DNA of 64,000 nucleotides from Aspidiotus rigidus (GCA_035079385.1 JAVHKY010000048.1:1615501-1679500), one strand, 5' to 3'; positions 42,249 through 53,339 are shown, counted from the stretch's first letter. Translations and numbers: made by a program. The notes: a model not told the origin generated them from the sequence alone.

Positions 42249-42810
42249 TCGCCGCAGTTTGTTCCTTGTATGTTGTAAAAAAAAAAAAAAAAAAAAAAGA
42301 TAAAGAGATAAAGAGATGAAAAAAAAATAAAAAAAAATAAAATAAAAATAAAATAAAAAAATAATAAATAAAAGTTAGGGTGGTGGCTTGGTGGTGGCGG
42401 AGGGACAAGTCGGTAAACATACAAAGTATGTGACCCCGACACCAAACCACTGATTATATTACCAACTTTCTTCTCTGCGGTCGATAGAATGAAATGTTCG
42501 CTTGATATTGTGTGGCATCCCGAGATGACCAGTAAAAGACTTATGAAAATAAAAAATTTTGGTTGCTCTATGAAAGAAACGTGGTCTAGCACGTCGTATA
42601 TATGCTGATATCTCTTGACGATCAAATAAAAACATTGCTATGAGTTTTGTATTTTTGTTTCTTCCCTTAATTAGAGGGCATCCCGAGATGGCCCAAATAT
42701 TGGATCCGTGGTACAAGTATGTGCCAGATGTCTAGACAGAATTGCCCGTATCGTATGGCAACTGGATCGGGGTACACGAGCCGTACCGGAAGGCATGCCT
42801 AGAAAATTGT
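42249..42810 (+). other. 3' region of element B with A-rich tract
   Basis: An A run (about 42277-42298) follows the extra ORF by 28 nt, then (AAAT)n-like sequence to about 42372. GGCATCCCGAGATG occurs twice (about 42512 and 42679). No ORF. Confidence 0.55.
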
Positions 42811-42955
42811 AAATACAGATCGCCGAGTGAGGCAGTATTTGAGTACAGACGCCGATTGAGGCAGTACTTGACTTTTTCACCAATTGATTTTAAATACAGA
42901 TCGCCGATTGAGGCAGTATTTAAGTACAGATCGCCGACTGAGGCAGTACTTGACC
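42811..42955 (+). repeat. 30-bp repeats near the 3' LTR of element B
   Basis: Four units of (G/A)TACAGATCGCCGA(G/T)TGAGGCAGTA with small changes, two pairs separated by GACTTTTTCACCAATTG. Confidence 0.8.
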
Positions 42956-43070
42956 TTTTTCATCACTTGCACACAGCCTCGGCTGAAACAATGACTAAGA
43001 GCTCTCCCTCCAAACTTTCGTCCCAAGTTCTGTCCTCAACCGAGGCCGGTTGAATTGTCGGATGGCCGAA

Positions 43071-43418
43071 TGTTACGATCGCGACGCACGTACCAGCGAC
43101 GTTCGCCACGATCATAGCCGACGCTAGCCGATGATATAGAAGGAGGTGCTCCAATGCCCTATACTGCGCGCGCAACGCGAGGAGTACATTTGTGGACGAC
43201 GGTGGCGCGCACCGGATCCGCGACGTGTCCTTTTCGCGCGTGCGATCCCCTATAAATACGGTTACGCTAGCTTAGTTTAGTCACTTTACGTTTATTGCTC
43301 GCTTTCGTTTATACTTAATCTTACAGCTATCGTTATTACTCTCTCGTTCGATGGTGATGAACTGAATGTCCGATCGGATTATTTCCGTCAGCATTCGTCT
43401 CTGAGCCGAGTCATAACA
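43071..43418 (+). repeat. 3' LTR of element B
   Basis: 348 bp, TGTTAC...ATAACA, about 97% identical to the 5' LTR, followed by CTTG (target duplication). Confidence 0.92.
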
Positions 43419-43422
43419 CTTG

Positions 43423-45102
43423 ATAATTGAGGTTAGCGTTGTCGTCAGATACGGGCTCTACTTATCCGTCAAACAGAAAGAATAGTTTGTCGCAGTAATT
43501 CATAAATCTAGTAGCTAGGAGTCTACTTTTCATCGAAAAAAAATAAGAATTCAATAAACATAAATCTCCGCTCGTTCGATGTAGGCTATGAGCGAGCACT
43601 CTGAAAAAACCTGAAAGTAAACAAGGACTGCACAAGTCAGTCGATGTGTCTAGAGAGGAAATGGGACTATGGGCAACCTAGAATAAATTTAGAAAAAAGG
43701 GCCGAAAGGGGTCATTCGCTGATAATTTGCAGACTGTAGTAATACTCTTCGGTATAGTCACCTTCGCGTCTAATTCGTTAGGACTTGAGAATTCTCTGAA
43801 AAAGAAATCTATTCGATACTCGTTGACAAAGAAGAAAAGATTCGAACACATCGAAATATAGATAGATATTCACATTATTATAAAAATGCGCCAATGTAGC
43901 CTAGACTAGCACATGCATACGATACAGCCGTATACAAAGGCAGCAAAGGGAATTCATCGATCTATCATTAATAATAATAGTTCAATTTAGCAAACTTGAT
44001 TCGTCGAAGTTACAGCTAATTCGAATCCAGGTGACTTTGGTCCGTTTATCATCTCGTCGACATTGATGTAAAAGCATAAAGGCAGACAGTTGTCAAGATC
44101 GTCCTCTTGCAACTCGAATTCACCCACTCGATGAATATCCTCGAAACTCAAGCAGGACGCACTACACGGCACCACGTATAGCCGGAGAAATTATTCTGAG
44201 ATTCAGGACACGAACCCTTTCAATCAGTCTGGTATCTTAAAAGGGGCTCGCACGAATAGATACTTTCGAACGGACTTTTGGTGCGACACCAATTTTCGGT
44301 GATTTCAGATCGTTAACATAAAATTTACGTTGATAGCAATTCGATCCTCGAAAACTAATAATTCTATTTGGAGTAACATACTGTAGTATCAATCGAGTAT
44401 GCTTTCGCTCTAGAAACATCCCTATCGGACCTCGTCGGCAGAATATTCAGGACCTGAGTTTATGGTTTCTACCTCCTCAGCGGCACATCGATCGAAACGG
44501 AGCACATTGAAATCGCGCGTATACGACCTCTCTCGTCGTCCTCAAAAAAATTGCATCCTTCGATGTAGACAGTTAGACCATACACTGATTCCCCGATGAA
44601 CCCAAAAGTTCACCGGTGAACCAAACCTCACTCGTATACTCGCTTCGCTTTAGATTGTGGTAGGTCCGAGACAGTGGGAGAAAGAGAGAAAGATAAGGAT
44701 TTACTATCGATAAGGATGGACAAGAAGGGGAAGAAGGAAAAACGTTCGCTACGCGTCGGTAGACTAGGAGATAGTTTGGATGCACGACGGTCAATTTTTA
44801 CTATCTCGTACCTACACCAATACTAACGCGATATCCGTCGTTAACCCTGCCTAATCTAGACAAGAGTTCGTTCCACGTAAATGTGGCTACATCTCAGACT
44901 TTTCCAAATAATCGATAATCTATTGGATAATTATCGACTACACTCCCTATTCGGACTCCATACATGAACCCGTAGGTATACGTTTTTTTTTTAATAACAA
45001 AATAATAAAATGCAATACGAACTAACAACGCACGCGATAAGTGTACCTATGCGATATTTCTTGATCATTTAAATTCATACGCAATCCGCTTATTTTATTT
45101 AG
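43423..45102. other. Intronic sequence before exon 2
   Basis: No repeat or gene recognised. It ends with a pyrimidine-rich tract and the acceptor TTTATTTAG. Confidence 0.45.
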
Positions 45103-45823
45103 GTTTCATATCCGAAACGTCGAGAATCGCGAGCGTTGGTTTCTCCGGAGAGACGATCAAGCAAGGATCTACAGTCGTCGAAAGCAGCACGTTTGCAACG
45201 ACAGTCGACCGCTATCGACGAGAGTGGATTTTTACCCGGCCATGTATCGGCGCGTCGCGGCTCGCAACCAGTTCTGTCAGCCGACGAAATCTGCTCTGTA
45301 CGTAAGACGCGACGAGATTCTCTATCACCAGATTCTGCACGCGGTCGACGCGATTCGCGTACTCATTTATCTCCCGAACGGAGTAGCGGCGGTGGCTGCG
45401 ACCGTGACACCTCGCCGATCGGTCGTAAATACCGTCGCGGTAAGTTGAGGCGCCAGTCGACGTCGTATGTGGCAAATAACGATCGAAGAGGCTCGCAACA
45501 AGCCCGTTCACCGGAATCATGTTCGACGTGTTCGTCGCGCGATCAGTCACCGTCGCGACCACCTCCCGTCTCATACAATCGTGCTCCGAGCATTCGACGA
45601 CAATCAACCACCGAAGAAATTCTTATCGCACGCGGTTTCCGCCGTCAATCCACTACCGAAGAGATGATTCGATGCCGGAATTTCCGCAGACAATCGTCCC
45701 AGTCTGACGATTGCTGTCGATACCGCGGACGTCGTGATTCTTGCGCTCAAATCACCGATGGTACATTGGCAACAATGGTAGTGGAAACTGGAAGTACGTT
45801 TTTTGACTCGAGCACGCAAACCG
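45103..45823 (+). CDS. Second exon of the RRxS-rich host protein
   Basis: From acceptor TTTAG|GTTTCATATCC (45102/45103, phase 0) to donor ACCG|GTATGT (45823/45824, phase 1). About 240 codons: VSYPKRRESRALVSPERRS, then repeated RRDS/RRGS/RRQS sites, two tandem RRQSTTEE motifs (IRRQSTTEEILIARGF and FRRQSTTEEMIRC), and GRRDSCAQIT near the end, which echoes GRRDSSAQIT at the start of the other exon. After the donor the frame becomes AT-rich and loses the bias. The composition, splice phase and shared motif tie it to 25210-26296. The next exon lies outside or was missed. Confidence 0.82.
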
Positions 45824-46239
45824 GTATGTTACTAACTAAGTATCTACAATTAATGATTCTGTTCGATTCAATAAACCCTGTTCAAACTCGCTTGTTAAGC
45901 GCGTTCTTGAGGATCAATATTTTTGTCGAGAATTCTATTTTTGACAATATTGTTGATTTTTTCATCGTGTATAGGAAACTGCTAATTCATCAGAACTTGA
46001 AGTAGATATCAACCGAGCATTATTATAGTATCAATTAGATACTGATTTTGATTTTTTTAATACCTCTGCATATACTCTCCAGGTGAAATGATCTCATTTT
46101 ATGAGTCAATTTTCACAATCTAAAGTTGTTGATACAAAGATATTTTGACCGTCTAGAACGCGCTTTCAATAGCGAATGAGCAATTCTTCTTGATTTCCTC
46201 CTTTGCAAAATACTCTTAAATTTAAGAGTATAAAGAGTT
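45824..46239. other. Start of the downstream intron
   Basis: Begins with donor GTATGTTACTAAC. Nothing else recognised. Confidence 0.45.
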
Positions 46240-46556
46240 TTGTTTCCCCAAGTTGCCATGTCCCAAGTTGAATCAAAATTGCTTCAAGTTTCCCCAAGAA
46301 TTGCCCTTCTATGACGATTTTCAACCAATCAGAGAACGTAAAGCGTTTCATTTTTTAGTTTGCTCTTGTTTCCTCAAGTTGACTCAAGTTGACGTCTGAT
46401 ACAGTTTCCCCAGCAGTTGCCCCATTCAAGTTTCTTCTTTCATAAAAAATATTAATTGAAATTATTGACTTGTCTTGAACAAGAGATATGAAAAAATAAT
46501 GAAAAAAGAGAGAGAAAAAAATTACTTTTTAAAATGTTTCCAGCGATGGAACTTGG

Positions 46557-46632
46557 CCCCATGAGGGCTCGAACCCTGTACTCGATAATCCATCCCTACC
46601 TATCCTAACTAACCTAACCACTAACCTACGGG
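46557..46632 (-). repeat. tRNA-derived SINE head (minus strand)
   Basis: Minus strand: CCCCGTAGGTTAGTGGTTAG, then a GATTATCGAGTACA middle, GGGTTCGAGCCCT (perfect B box) and ATGGGG, which can pair with the initial CCCC. The A box is imperfect. Not a functional tRNA. Confidence 0.5.
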
Positions 46633-46834
46633 GACCTATCAACAAGAGCGACAAAATGCTGGCACAGTTCCTCATTAAAGATTAAGTCATAATTCTGGTA
46701 TAGGCAATAAATTATCATTGAAAAACCATCCGAAACGGAAATGATTTTAATTGGTCAAGTTTGGGGTCCTGAGTAACATATTAAGCTTTCCACTCCACAT
46801 ACCTTGCGCTAAATTTATGTAACTTTCCAACATC

Positions 46835-47470
46835 AATTTTTTGCAAATATCTAAAAAAACTGGGCTACAAACAAAAAGAGTTCCAGAAGACAAACGGTTC
46901 CCATAAAATTTTCCATAAGGTAGTCTATTATTTTGAACTTGACTAAAAGTCCGTTCATCAACTTGAAAAGTTTGTCAAAAGTTGAGAGCTTTAGGGAAAA
47001 ATAAATTTTATGCAGATATGTATCTCATAAAATTGAGCTCTCGTGAAAAATATTTCAAACAAAAAATGTTCCTCAAGAAATTTTGTATGGAGTAGGCTAA
47101 TTAAAATTTCCTCTATAGTTGATTGAAAATTCTAAGCCATGCTGATGAAAATCAATTGTTTGCAAATATCTGAAAAAATCAAATTCTAAATAGATAATGT
47201 TTCTTGTTCAATCTACTACATAATGAATCGACTGAAACTTCATTGTAAGTTTAATCATGAGCTTCAAAGCTTTTGAAACTCGGGAGCTTTCAATAAAAAT
47301 CAATTCTTTGCAAATATCCAGAAAAATTGATTCCCAATCAGAAAAAGGTTGAAACAAAAGTTCTTTGTAAAATTTTTTATAGAATAGACTACCTGAACTT
47401 CTTCCTCAAGTTTGTCAAAAGTTCTAAGCTCTTAGAAGAAAATTGATTTTTTGCAAATATTTTGAAAAAT
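46835..47470. repeat. Degenerate tandem repeat, period about 153 bp, five units
   Basis: The landmark TCAATTNTTTGCAAATATC recurs at about 46832, 46998 (worn), 47150, 47305 and 47443, each followed by a variable AAAAATTGAGCTCC-like part and AAAATTTTNTAT. Units are well diverged. The period is close to nucleosome size, as in many satellites. Confidence 0.65.
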
Positions 47471-47479
47471 TGAGCTCCA

Positions 47480-48190
47480 ATAAGAAAAGCTTATAACCAA
47501 AAAAATTTTTTTCGTAAAATTTGTTATCCATATAACGGAATGTCTGAACTTGAACTGTAAAAGAAAATCAAAAATTTAATCATCAGCACAAAATTTTGTC
47601 GGAAGTTGTAAGAAGAGCAAAGCCTGCAAAAATAACACTTTTATCACGATTAAACGAAAATAAACGAGAAAAACATTTTTATATTCATCAGTTCATAAAC
47701 TTTGAAGACTTTGACCATAGGTGAATTGCTAGGATAATATACAATTCAAGGTCAGAGGAATTCTAGCCGACAATGGAATGTATTCTCCATATTTACCATC
47801 AAACATCAAGTCATCTCCCTCTGTCTTTAAATCATGTGCAACCTCCAGACCAATGGAAGGGTTCTTGCGCCATACTACACATGCTAGTTCTTTCATCTCA
47901 CTTATGATCAAAAGTTTCAAATTCTATCTAGGTGTTTTCAAGTACCTACTCAGTTGTGTTCACTCAAAAAAAATATTTATAGATGCAAACGAAATTACCT
48001 CAGAAATAGATCATGTCGAAGCAGGAATATTTTACAAAAAAATTTTTTTTTAGGCACGTTTCTATTAAACCAAGTATACTTTTAAAAATGTAAACACCTA
48101 TCAAAATAGTGCCTCAATATACAAATACACGTAATACAAAATATTTAACTGTAAAATTTTTGAAGATGGCGCTATTTGTGTTTGGTACCA
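47480..48190. other. Non-coding stretch, nothing recognised
   Basis: Short ORFs only. Confidence 0.35.
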
Positions 48191-48197
48191 GCACAAA

Positions 48198-48416
48198 TTG
48201 AAGCCTTGACAAAGAATGGAGACTAAGTGCCATCCACAAAATTATTGCGACATCAAATTTCTTGCAGATAGTATCTGTTTTTCATGATCGTCAATGTGAC
48301 AACATCAAAGTAAAAAAAAACAAAATTTCCGTTTGTAGAGACTAAAAGGGAAAACACATTTCTACGCAATAATTTTGTGGATGGCACTTAGACTCCATTC
48401 TTTGTCAAGACTTCAA
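48198..48416. mobile_element. MITE, 219 bp with 52-bp inverted ends
   Basis: Left end TTGAAGCCTTGACAAAGAAT and right end ATTCTTTGTCAAGACTTCAA are inverted copies extending inward to TTATTGCG / CGCAATAA with very few mismatches. No ORF and no clear target duplication. Confidence 0.82.
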
Positions 48417-49219
48417 TGGGTTTCGATCACATGCTCTTTATTATCATTAGGATCTAATGTAGCGGATGTCAAAATAACTAAAGCGCCTGGATCTTCAACG
48501 GATATTCAGTGTAACAGATTCATCGTTATAAAATTCACCCTGGAAAATCAAAAGAATGTCAGCCAAACGGAGGTGGTCCCAAATTAACCCTCAATTTCAC
48601 CATGATGTCATATTTTGATGGGGAAACTAAGGGTTTTTGTTAAAATTTATACAATAGGCATCCAAATTATCTAACTGCCTTCAACTTCAATGGATATGCA
48701 ACATTAAATCATTGTTACAAAATTCAGCCTACAAAATTGACGCAAGCCTAACTTTACAGCATACAAGTATAACAGTTGCATAACAAATAGAATCGTTCGG
48801 AGGAAACTTGGGGTGACTATGAAGCATCTGAGAACAACGAGAGCTAAAAATTTTTCACCAATCAAAAAGCGGCTATTGTGGGGTAACATGAGGAAACTTT
48901 TAGCAATTAAATCAACTGGAAATCATCAAAAGATTCTGGCCAAGTGTTTCCTCTAGTTGACCTTCTGTTTCCCCCTGACAGAGAGGCAACTTGAACCAAC
49001 TGATAGTCAATTGAGAGCAATAAGAGACTATTAATTTCTCAACCAATCAAAGAGCTGCATTTCTGAGTTGATATGGGGAAACTTTCAGCAACTCAAGAAG
49101 CTTAGACAGACTATAAGAATTTTGACCAATCAGAAAGAGTTACCTCAAATTGACCCTTAGTTTCCCCAGATTGCCACATTTTGATGGGGAAACTGTGGGT
49201 TTTTCCTTTATCGGGAAGT

Positions 49220-49795
49220 ACGAGCAATGAAATGGAGTTTGAACTTATGAGTAGAATTATGTCGCGATGAAGTAATTGACCGATGAATGCCATTTTATTC
49301 CTTCTTTGGACTTGTCAACAATAAGACTGATGAATTCTAACAAACTTTTCCTGAACTAGAAGTCTAGGATGCAATCACAGGTGGGCAGCGTTGCTACTCT
49401 TTTGAGTACAACCCTTTTAATATAATGCTTAACCATAAAATTGCAGAACGTGTTAACTCGAGCTTATTAAAATTAGGAAAACTTTGGAATTTTACATAAA
49501 ATCTTCAAATATAAGCGCTTAACTTTCGTTGGATTATTCCGATTTCTTCAGGTGATGGCTAATGGAAGAGGAAATTTCAAATAATTTTTCAATAAGAACA
49601 TGGAATTTTTTTCATGGAGACTGTTGTGGAATAAATACAGATTTACGTATCGAATAGAAACTTTAATGGTAACTGTTACTCTGTAGTCTAGAACATTATG
49701 TTATTGTATCAAAGCGTACAGAGACGTAGCGTCCCCAACTTTGTTAGGCTACTACAAGGATGATTAATTAATAAGCATAAGAAAAGATGGAAAAT
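49220..49795. other. Non-coding stretch, nothing recognised
   Basis: AT-rich; no repeat matched. The right part (from about 49690) may be the body of the SINE-like sequence that follows. Confidence 0.35.
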
Positions 49796-49799
49796 CACA

Positions 49800-49905
49800 G
49801 AAATTTTTGCTCTTTTCTGTGGGATTTGAACGAGCGACCTTACGCATGGGAGCAGTTTACCAGCAAAATCAGTTAGGAGTTGTGTGAAAAACAAGATTGA
49901 CTTCA
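49800..49905 (-). repeat. tRNA-derived SINE remnant (minus strand)
   Basis: Minus strand: AACTGATTTTGCTGGTAAAC, CTGCTCCCATGCGTAAGGTC, CGTTCAAATCCCACA, the last with a B box (GTTCAAATCC). The D arm is worn. Probably a SINE head. Confidence 0.5.
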
Positions 49906-49942
49906 TTGACTTAGTTGACCGACTAGTGCATTGACTACACAC

Positions 49943-50046
49943 GTACCAGACAAATACTCGCATCGTTAAAAAAGTTTTCATCTCGTTGGATACTACCACG
50001 AGAGCGTGCTGCGTGTTAACCAGCAGAGTAAAAGAGAGACAGAACA

Positions 50047-50106
<60 letters not shown>

Positions 50107-50188
50107 CTATGTCTTGACACGCAGCACACTCTGGTGGTAGTATCCAGCGAAGTGAAAACTCTTTTAAGAATGTGAGTATTTGTCTGAC
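49943..50188. mobile_element. MITE family M2, copy 1, with (CT)n core
   Basis: It begins GTACCAGACAAATACTCGCA and ends with its reverse complement (GAGTATTTGTCTGAC); arms of about 75 bp include GGATACTACCACGAGAGCGT and its inverted partner. A (CT)n run of about 55 bp (50047-50101) sits in the middle. A second copy is at 54147-54351. Confidence 0.82.
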
Positions 50189-50189
50189 T

Positions 50190-50600
50190 AGTGTTACATA
50201 CATTATTGTCTTTCTTATGTCATATAATTTCAATTTCTCGGAAACGGTTCAAGACTTTCCCTTTTAACGAAGCGTTGAAAAAGGTAACATTGTATTTTTC
50301 CTGGGTCGTGACTGCTTTTGATTATTTGTACAATTATGGCCAGCAAATTCAGATCTTCAATTCTTCTTCTTTGCGGTATCAAGACCTGTCCTGCTTACAC
50401 CAAATTACATATATTCACTGCATCCTAGTCGATATATTCCACTCTTCTGGAGAGGAGAGGTTGGACTTGGTATTTGAAAACTTCTTGAGGTTAAAGAGTG
50501 GGTAGATGGCTATGAGGCAGCCTGCTTTTCTGAGCGCCCTTGTATTACAGTATGACAGACCTAATGAGATGATCTTCTCCTTTTTTCTTGATTAGATGAT
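50190..50600. other. Non-coding stretch, nothing recognised
   Basis: A 104-codon ORF (50191-50505) has no recognisable feature and begins at the MITE edge; I do not support it. Confidence 0.35.
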
Positions 50601-50639
50601 GGCTCTGGTTTTTTGGTCTATGTGTGGCGGGAGTAGATA

Positions 50640-51830
50640 TGACATGTATTTTTTGCACCATTGAGAGTATTCATATGCGCCAACACCATTTTAATGCTTT
50701 TTCAAACTATAAAAAAAATCCTAAGAATCCTCTAGTTTTCAATACTAAATATTTAGCTATTTTTAAAGCGAATGTGGGTCATTTTGCTCTTTCTTTGCTC
50801 TCTTTTTCTTCTCTGATGGTTGAAAAATTTTAGAACTTTGTATCAAATTTTCTATCGGTCTTTTTCTTTTTTAATCCGTAAAGAAATCCCAAGTGAACTT
50901 TATGAGCTGGTAAAATTAACCTTTATCTACTCAAGATCTCTAGTTCTTAAAACTCTCTCCACTTGTATATTTTGTTTGCGCCATTGGGATTTTTTGTATA
51001 CGCCAACACCATTTTGATACTCTCCAGAAAATTCTAAAAATCCTAAAATTTTCCCCGCTAAATATGTGGTGTAACGCGAGAAAACGGACCAGTCTGGCCT
51101 GAGCGGTTCTTCACAGAACACGTGTTCAAAGTTGAAAATCGTAATATCTCGCGCTAGAGTGAACGGATTTTCGTGAAATTTAGAGACACGTAATATCTCG
51201 CGTTAGAGTGAACGGATTTCCGTGAAATTTAGAGACATGAGATATTACGATTTTCAACTTTGAACACGTGTTCTGTGAGGAACCGCTCAGGCCAGACTGG
51301 TCCCTTTTCTCGCGTTACACCACATATTTAGCTGTTTCCTGTGGTTTGAAAATTTCAGATCTTTTGTAGCATTTCTATATCATTCCCTCTTTTTTAACTC
51401 TACAGAAATAATCCCAAGTGAACTTTGCAAGCTGACGAAATTAACTTTTATCTACTCAAGATCTCTAGTTTTCAAAACATTCTCCGCTTGTATATATATA
51501 TTTTTCTGTTACTGTGGTTTTTTCTGTGCGCCAACACAATTTTTGCTGTTAAAAATAAAAAAAAACATAATTATGTTCTGCGCCAAGCCGCCATCCCCAT
51601 TTTCAATGCGCCAAGCTCACTTTTCAACCTCCTAACCCCCGAAAAATTGTCAAATATCTTAAATTCGTCTCACTGAATATTCAGTGCTGTTTTTAAAGCA
51701 AATATGAATCATTTCACACCATTTTTTATTCTCCAGTGGTTTGAAAATTTCATAATTTCTATCGTTTTTTCTTCTCTTTTAACCCTGAAGAAATTGTCAT
51801 GGATGAACCTTTCTGAAGTTAAACCATTGA
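50640..51830. repeat. Diverged tandem repeat, about 370-bp units
   Basis: Units near 50670-51005, 51005-51530 and 51530-51830 share GCGCCAACACCATTTT, ATTTAGCT, GGTTTGAAAATTT, AATCCCAAGTGAACTTT and TATCTACTCAAGATCTCTAG. The middle unit is interrupted by the MITE at 51065-51324. Confidence 0.7.
51065..51324. mobile_element. MITE, 260 bp, near-perfect 85-bp ends, TA target
   Basis: Ends TGTGGTGTAACGCGAG and CTCGCGTTACACCACA. The neighbouring repeat unit shows the empty site CTAAATATTTAGC, so the insertion duplicated TA (51063-51064 and 51325-51326), as Tc1/mariner-type transposons do. The centre holds a tandem 50-bp duplication with GAGTGAACGGATTT. The ends are almost identical, so it is young. 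Confidence 0.85.
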
Positions 51831-51839
51831 ACTACATCG

Positions 51840-53100
51840 TCACTAGGTAGCCCAGGGTGAACTGACAGTGGGGTTCTGTACATTGTTTTCAAACTTCTTC
51901 TGATATTTTTTGATTCTAAATGGGTAGAAATTCCAGAACTAAACCAAGTTTTAAAAAAGATGAAAATCTGATACATAAAAATGATGATCACTTCTATGTT
52001 ATTTCATAATGAAGAAATTGAGAAAATATCCCAGAAGCCAAAAGTATATTATGTATTCAAGCATTATAAAGAAGGGTCTAATTTAAATCAATCTTATACC
52101 TACCTAATAGTTATGAATTATTTAAATTAAAAATTTACCATACCCAATTAAATTATCGGCTAACAGCTGATATAAATAATTAAAAATATATGGATTATGT
52201 TAGATTTTGTATGTAATTAAGAGTTGAAAATATGTATAAACTTATTTAACACATTTGACAACAACTTCAGTTGAACTTGATACATTTTTAGAGACTTTCA
52301 CATTAAATTATATCTCAAATATATAATATTTTGTTTTGAAATAATTTCTAGTTAAAAGTTTAACCTTTTAATATTCTCTATCAACTTTAATCATATGCAT
52401 GAGGATTTTAATACCAAGTCATTTTTTAAATTAAAAAATTGAATTATTTTACATATTCTTCATATAACATACATTGGTAACAGTTATGTTTATTTTTCAC
52501 AAATCCAGTCCTTTTTCCACATCAGTAATTACATTTATTATATTCTTGTCAGATTAGTACTAACTAATTTTATCAACACTAAATCACATTCTGGACAACG
52601 CGTGGTTTCTTTATCAAAAGATTTAGGTACTAACTTGTTAATTGTAAATAAGTAAATTTATGATTAACAAAATCACAAATGTTACGGAACATGATTTTAA
52701 TCTATAAGATGTAATTAACTCCTTTTAACTTTTTCATCTTATTGTTAGTTAATCTATATTTAATATCTCACACTATATTATTTCAATTTCATTTCTTTAA
52801 GAAACTTGAAAATCAAATCAAAGTAATTATAATACTAATCTAGGAGGCACAGTGATACGCTGATACCTAATTTTCTTAATTCTCTAAAATCATTCATTTT
52901 TCCAACTAATATTTTCTGAATAATTTTAAATTCCAAATATTTTTCAAAAAACTCCTTCAAATTATCATCATCATATCTAAGTGACTCAGGTTCTTCAAGC
53001 AACTCATCATTTCTTTCTAAATGTTTTGTTAGGATCATATCTTCAAAAGCATTTACTGTTGGCAGATCTTGACTTTCTCAATACGGCACTACAAACTGAA
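51840..53100. other. Non-coding AT-rich stretch
   Basis: No repeat or coding signal seen. Confidence 0.4.
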
Positions 53101-53115
53101 CTAGTGTAGTCTAGA

Positions 53116-53325
53116 GAGATTTTTCGGCACTGCCGTCGATATGCAAAAATTTTTATTTATTTTGAAACCCGACGTTTTCGTACTTTAACCCCTGAAGAAG
53201 AAGCGCGTCGCTTCGAAACGTCGAGTTTCAAAATAAATAAAAATTTTTGTATATCGACGGCAGTGCCGAAAAATCTCTTTTTATTGTTAAAAGTACCGTC
53301 GAGACTATTAACCTCTTTTCAACTT
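53116..53325 (+). mobile_element. 210-bp hammerhead-like retroelement with 14-bp target duplication
   Basis: Flanked by the perfect direct repeat CTAGTGTAGTCTAG (53102-53115 and 53326-53339). Arms 53116-53181 and about 53215-53279 are inverted and nearly perfect. Between them is CTGAAGA (53193-53199), a 6-bp stem GAAGCG/CGCTTC and GAAA (53216-53219), the canonical hammerhead core. A 14-bp duplication is more like target-primed retroposition than cut-and-paste. The right 45 bp lie outside the hairpin. Confidence 0.75.
53157..53233 (+). ncRNA. Candidate type III hammerhead ribozyme
   Basis: Stem III could be GAAACCCGACG with CGTCGAGTTTC (one mismatch), then GTT as the cleavage triplet, a weak stem I (TTCGTACTTTAACCC), CTGAAGA, stem II GAAGCG-CGT-CGCTTC, GAAA. 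Stem I is poor, so cleavage is uncertain. Confidence 0.5.
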
Positions 53326-53339
53326 CTAGTGTAGTCTAG

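Larger units (their letters stand above)
33267..43418 (+). mobile_element. Ty3/gypsy LTR retrotransposon B, 10.2 kb, with extra 3' ORF
   Basis: The LTRs (33267-33615 and 43071-43418) differ at about nine bases plus one indel, and are flanked by the 4-bp repeat CTTG (33263-33266 and 43419-43422). Order: LTR, gag (two zinc knuckles), protease, RT, RNase H, integrase, a 1.7-kb inverted-repeat insertion, an extra ORF (41424-42248), tandem repeats, LTR. Gag and pol share one frame. Damage is a pair of frameshifts in gag and four or five single nonsense codons; pol from 36690 is intact for 745 codons. It lies in the intron of the RRxS gene, same orientation. Confidence 0.93.
26297..45102 (+). other. 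18.8-kb intron joining the two host exons
   Basis: Donor GTAATT at 26297 and acceptor TATTTTATTTAG at 45091-45102. Both flanking phases are 0 and both exons encode the same kind of RRxS-rich protein on the same strand. A Penelope palindrome (1.7 kb), a Ty3 element (10.2 kb), a foldback copy, a MITE and SINE-like sequence make up most of it. No other exon is visible inside, though a short one could be missed. Confidence 0.7.
46240..49215. repeat. Region with scattered GTTTCCCC / GGGGAAAC repeats at both ends
   Basis: At 46240-46440 and 48590-49205 the motifs AGTTTCCCCA, TGATGGGGAAACT, CAAGTTG and ACCAATCA(G/A)A recur many times. They bracket about 2.2 kb that contains a tRNA-like piece, a tandem repeat and a MITE. 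Clusters of short repeats at the two edges suggest one large old DNA transposon, but termini were not found. Confidence 0.45.

Noticed and set aside
42811..42955. Regular repeats that might be read as a CRISPR-like array
   Set aside because: Eukaryotic context, spacer segments not unique, and units lie in the 3' region of an LTR element.
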